The translations under genes were made by a program, and so were the position numbers. DNA of 64,000 nucleotides from JAIVJG01 sp964236735 (lineage in GTDB: Bacteria > Acidobacteriota > Blastocatellia > Pyrinomonadales > Pyrinomonadaceae): the NCBI GenBank assembly GCA_964236735.1, contig CAXSFM010000007.1, forward strand, positions 62,001 to 126,000, given 5' to 3'. The notes beneath the pieces were generated by a model. The model did no database searches. It had not been told where the DNA came from and was given only the letters and a program-made list of their open reading frames with translations. Positions 61,420 to 64,000 of the stretch are shown in pieces. Position 1 is the stretch's first letter. Every line of letters begins with the position of its first letter.

Positions 61420-62250
61420 TTAGCGCGAGACCGGCGCGCCGCTGCCGGTCGCAATCTTGGGAGCCGCACCGCCACCGCCGTGTCGCGGCTGTTCCATCCC
61501 CGCGTTAGACGTGTCTGTGGCGGCGTTGGATGCTCCGCCGCTGTCGCCTTCGTCGCGCTCGCGGGTTGTCGCCTGAGACGGCGCGTGTGTTCCGGTCAAC
61601 TTCGCCGCCCCGTAGTTGAGTTCGTACCATGTATGGTACATGCGATAGGCGAACGTCCAGTAGGAGCCGACGGCGAGAATCCAGAGCACGGCGGGCATCC
61701 GGTTAGCGAAGAGACTGTCGGAGCCGGGATGAGTGGAGAGCGCGCCGATAATCAGCAGCACGACGCGCTCGGGGCGTCGCAGGAAACCCACGTCGCACTT
61801 TTCGATGAGACTTTCGGCACGCGCGCTGGCGTAAGAGACGAGCACCGAACCCATCATCGCCGCGCCGGTCAGGAAGACGTTGAGCGTCGAATGCTGGTTG
61901 AAGGCGAGGCTGTTCGGATCGCTCGTCGTGCGCGCGTAGAAGACCATCAAGCCGACGAAGACGACCATGTCGGAGAGACGGTCGAGCGATGAATCGAGGA
62001 AGCCGCCGAAGAGTGTGACGCGACCCGTGAGACGCGCGACGCTGCCGTCGAGCATGTCGAAGAGATTGGCGACGATGAGGATGACGCCCGCCCAGAAAAA
62101 ATGTCCGAGTCCGAACATCAAACCGCAGAGGACGTTGATGGAGACGCCCGTCACGGTGAGCAGGTTGGGATTGATGCTGCTGCGCGCAAGGCCGCGCACC
62201 ATCGCGTTGATGATGCGGCTCGCGCCGCGTCCGATGCTCGCCCCGAACAA
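61420..62250 (-). CDS. CDP-alcohol phosphatidyltransferase (phosphatidylinositol-phosphate-synthase-like)
   Basis: A 276-aa membrane enzyme with six transmembrane segments. The catalytic motif DGxxARxxxxxxxxGxxxDxxxD is present as DGSVAR...GGFLDSSLD near residues 67-89. The stretch ARAESLIEKCDVGFLRRPERVVLLI resembles the region that marks phosphatidylinositol-phosphate or archaetidylinositol-phosphate synthases rather than PgsA/PssA. It would join an alcohol phosphate to CDP-diacylglycerol. The last 60 residues are a Gly/Ser/Thr-rich tail with no family match. Confidence 0.82.
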   Translation of the reverse strand: MFGASIGRGASRIINAMVRGLARSSINPNLLTVTGVSINVLCGLMFGLGHFFWAGVILIVANLFDMLDGSVARLTGRVTLFGGFLDSSLDRLSDMVVFVGLMVFYARTTSDPNSLAFNQHSTLNVFLTGAAMMGSVLVSYASARAESLIEKCDVGFLRRPERVVLLIIGALSTHPGSDSLFANRMPAVLWILAVGSYWTFAYRMYHTWYELNYGAAKLTGTHAPSQATTRERDEGDSGGASNAATDTSNAGMEQPRHGGGGAAPKIATGSGAPVSR

Positions 62251-62366
62251 AAGTGTCAGCCTTCTTTCTGTGTGCCTGCGGAAAAATACGGACGGTTGCT
62301 AAGATTTTGCGCCTGCAAACCCAACGGCTCATCATAGGAACGCGCGAAACGGCTTGTCAAGGAAGT

Positions 62367-62645
62367 CTAAAGACGAGTGGTTTTCTGATAGTGTCTTTCT
62401 ATCTTACGAATAAAATAGGTGATCAAAAATCTAAATCCGCTAACTACGAAGAAGATCACCAACCATGTGCGTAATCGAGGTTGCTCGTATTGCTCCCACA
62501 TTTGTCTAAAAATTTCTGATAACTGATATTCACAGCCGTCGCATCCTTTTGGAAGAAAAGAAACGAAAGCCAGAGACTCGGCTATAAATGCGATAGCGAA
62601 GTATTGCGCCCAAATGCTTAGTTCTCGCTTGGTTTCTTGCCTCAT
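62367..62645 (-). CDS. Small AT-rich membrane protein, orphan
   Basis: A 92-aa protein. ATG at 62645 with GGAGG four bases upstream, a very good ribosome site. Two hydrophobic segments (AQYFAIAFIAESLAFVSF and TWLVIFFVVSGFRFLITYFI) flank a loop with CDGCEYQ. Base composition of 62.34-62.75 kb is clearly lower in GC than everything else in the window, and codons are A/T-ending. That suggests recent gain. Function unknown. Confidence 0.6.
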   Translation of the reverse strand: MRQETKRELSIWAQYFAIAFIAESLAFVSFLPKGCDGCEYQLSEIFRQMWEQYEQPRLRTWLVIFFVVSGFRFLITYFIRKIERHYQKTTRL

Positions 62646-62757
62646 GCTGCCTCCAATAGTTTCTTCAACTCTCAGAGATATACAGTTCAGACTCTTCAGT
62701 GTTAGCAACTCAGATTTAGGCTAACAGAAATTTTTAACTCACGCTTGAGCAGATTCT

Positions 62758-63753
62758 TCATGTTGCCTTGTCCACTTGCACGCGCTCGATGTTGTGCAGG
62801 CGACGCACGTCAACGGTCAGAAGTTGGCGGTCGGCGGAGCGTTTGTACATGTCGCTGAACTTCGCGCCCCAGACGATCTCTGCGGCCTTGTAGGACGTGC
62901 GCGTGTGGACGGTTTGCGAGAACGTCTCGTCAATGCCGGTGAAGAGCACGAGCAGTTCGGCATCCGCGTCGAGCAAGTCTGCGTGCGTCACGCCTGCGAG
63001 CGGGCTGTCATTGTCTATCGGATGCACGAGCGTCCAGCTTAAGGGAAAGAAGACGACCTTCGGACGCTCCAGCGCGAGCGGGTAAAAGCGGCGCAGGCGT
63101 TTGCCGCTCGCCTCTTCAAATTTCGCGAGCAGCACGGTGGCTTCGAGTTCGATGATTTGATTGCGGCGCGCGTTAGTGACGCGAAACATGAGCGCCTCGG
63201 TGTCACGGTACGGCGCGACGACGGCGTTGTGGCTGAAAATAAATTTGGCGGTCGGCCTCGAAAATCTGGCGAAGATGAGGCCGGTCACGAGCGCGACGGA
63301 GAGCAGCCCGACGAGCGACTCGGCGGTCACGACCATATTGGCGGCGATGCCGACGGGACTGATGTTGCCGTAGCCGATGGTCGAGAACGTCTGCACGCTG
63401 AAGAAGAAGGCTTGCAGCAGAGGGCTGCCCGGCGGAGGATTGCTCACCGTATTGACGAGCGCGCCGGGGCCGCACAGGACGAAGGCGATGCCGAAAGTGA
63501 CGTTGACGAGCACGAAGAAGAAGACGAGGACGAAAAGGAATTTCCACCACGAAAGCTCCAACAGCGAGTGATAGAGACTGAAGGACGACCAGAAACTGAG
63601 TCCCGTCCGGTGGACGTTGAAGCTGCCGTCCGGGTTGAGCAGACGCTCGCGGCTCTCGGACGCGACGACCGAGCCAAAGCCGAGATCGCGCGTCTCGTCG
63701 GCCACAGTCGCGCGCGACGTTGATGCAGTCTTCTGTGCAGTGTCTCGTTTCAT
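62758..63753 (-). CDS. Inward-rectifier-type (KirBac) potassium channel
   Basis: A 331-aa protein. The N-terminal cytoplasmic part includes an amphipathic slide-helix region (SLYHSLLELSWWKFL). Two transmembrane helices (residues about 68-95 and 138-165) flank a pore with the K+ selectivity filter TIGYG in TFSTIGYGNISPVG. The C-terminal beta-sandwich domain of about 165 residues is typical of Kir channels (HNAVVAPYRDTEALMFRVTNARRNQIIELEATVLLAKFE, then SWTLVHPIDNDSPLAG). Length and all regions fit a complete channel. Ligand gating cannot be inferred. Confidence 0.92.
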   Translation of the reverse strand: MKRDTAQKTASTSRATVADETRDLGFGSVVASESRERLLNPDGSFNVHRTGLSFWSSFSLYHSLLELSWWKFLFVLVFFFVLVNVTFGIAFVLCGPGALVNTVSNPPPGSPLLQAFFFSVQTFSTIGYGNISPVGIAANMVVTAESLVGLLSVALVTGLIFARFSRPTAKFIFSHNAVVAPYRDTEALMFRVTNARRNQIIELEATVLLAKFEEASGKRLRRFYPLALERPKVVFFPLSWTLVHPIDNDSPLAGVTHADLLDADAELLVLFTGIDETFSQTVHTRTSYKAAEIVWGAKFSDMYKRSADRQLLTVDVRRLHNIERVQVDKAT

Positions 63754-63864
63754 CTTGAGCGGAGATTAACAGACGTTGGCGGATTTCTTTGAATGTCGCT
63801 TCGCAAGTCGGATTACTAAATTTGAACCTGACAGGGATGCGGTGTCGGATGTTATCCTGTCGCC

Positions 63865-64000
63865 ATGTGGAAATATTTGCTCGCCGCGTTTTTCATTCTT
63901 ATCGGCATACTGGAAATCACGCTCGCCCTCAACACAAACTTGCGCGAGACGGTAATGCGAAACAGCATCGTCCGCTCGAAACGCTCCGAGCCTCTCTTTC
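63865..64000 (+). CDS. Start of a gene cut by the window end; N-terminal membrane segment
   Basis: An ATG at 63865 opens a frame that runs to the window end (45 codons). It begins WKYLLAAFFILIGILEITLAL, a likely signal anchor, then a basic polar stretch (RNSIVRSKRSE). The upstream 110 nt separate it from the divergent Kir channel gene and hold a plausible promoter area. No Shine-Dalgarno is visible. Probably a small membrane protein, not identifiable. Confidence 0.4.
   Translation, partial: MWKYLLAAFFILIGILEITLALNTNLRETVMRNSIVRSKRSEPLF

Noticed and set aside
1..64000. tRNA, rRNA, tmRNA or SRP RNA genes
   Set aside because: I looked through the intergenic regions for T-loop, CCA-end and core motifs and found none convincing.

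Overview
The window is 64 kb of high-GC (about 60%) bacterial chromosome. It has dense short intergenic regions, no rRNA or tRNA, no CRISPR array and no recognisable transposase or phage gene. The gene content suggests an Acidobacteriota genome, probably the Blastocatellia/Pyrinomonadaceae side; this is inferred from familiarity, not from a search. Supporting signs are two giant secreted BNR/sortilin-like propeller proteins, a FecR-like protein in an exopolysaccharide locus, a DUF5996 protein beside queuosine genes, and many intergenic palindromes of types often seen in that phylum. Start codons include ATG, GTG and TTG, and several starts were moved to sites with a clear Shine-Dalgarno.

Region by region. 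(1) 1-8.6 kb, surface polysaccharide: a WecA/MraY-type phosphoglycosyl transferase cut by the window edge, UDP-xylose synthase, GalE, an O-antigen ligase/polymerase, a FecR-like secreted protein, a TPR protein and an ankyrin protein. (2) 8.6-15.7 kb: an ATP-grasp ligase-like protein, the first BNR-repeat giant (minus strand), two small proteins, an esterase and a DUF421 protein. (3) 15.9-22.7 kb: RNB exonuclease, MsrA, DUF5996, QueC, QueE, an RluA-type pseudouridine synthase and phenylalanine hydroxylase. (4) 22.8-29.6 kb: a class A beta-lactamase-like enzyme, the second BNR giant, a gene-free stretch with a strongly structured putative small RNA, and a PQQ-type propeller protein. (5) 29.8-38.9 kb, cell envelope: a DUF1175 lipoprotein, an alpha-2-macroglobulin, a membrane protein and a transpeptidase fused to a SpoIID domain. 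(6) 39-43 kb: HExxH peptidase, heme A synthase, UvsE and an M28 peptidase. (7) 43.4-57.2 kb: a TPR-patatin membrane protein, then many genome-maintenance genes (YceH, 3-methyladenine glycosylase, RNase Z, Ssb, an XPB helicase with its Bax1 partner, MutL), with DapA-like and BshC genes between them. (8) 57.3-64 kb, minus strand: a biotin carboxylase/carrier pair, small proteins, a CDP-alcohol phosphatidyltransferase, an AT-rich orphan gene and a Kir-type potassium channel.

How the genes work together. The first block makes and exports glycans. The DUF1175/A2M/transpeptidase-SpoIID block looks like envelope defence coupled to peptidoglycan repair. The 41-57 kb block is rich in DNA repair (UvsE, Mpg, XPB-Bax1, MutL, Ssb). 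The least explained and most interesting items are: a roughly 250-nt putative RNA at 27.38-27.63 kb that shows the same UGGGGG loop on three hairpins and ends in a strong terminator; a set of miniature-element-like repeats that share outer ends but carry different inner palindromes; the TPR-patatin protein; and the transpeptidase-SpoIID fusion. All functions are read from sequence motifs; no database search was possible.
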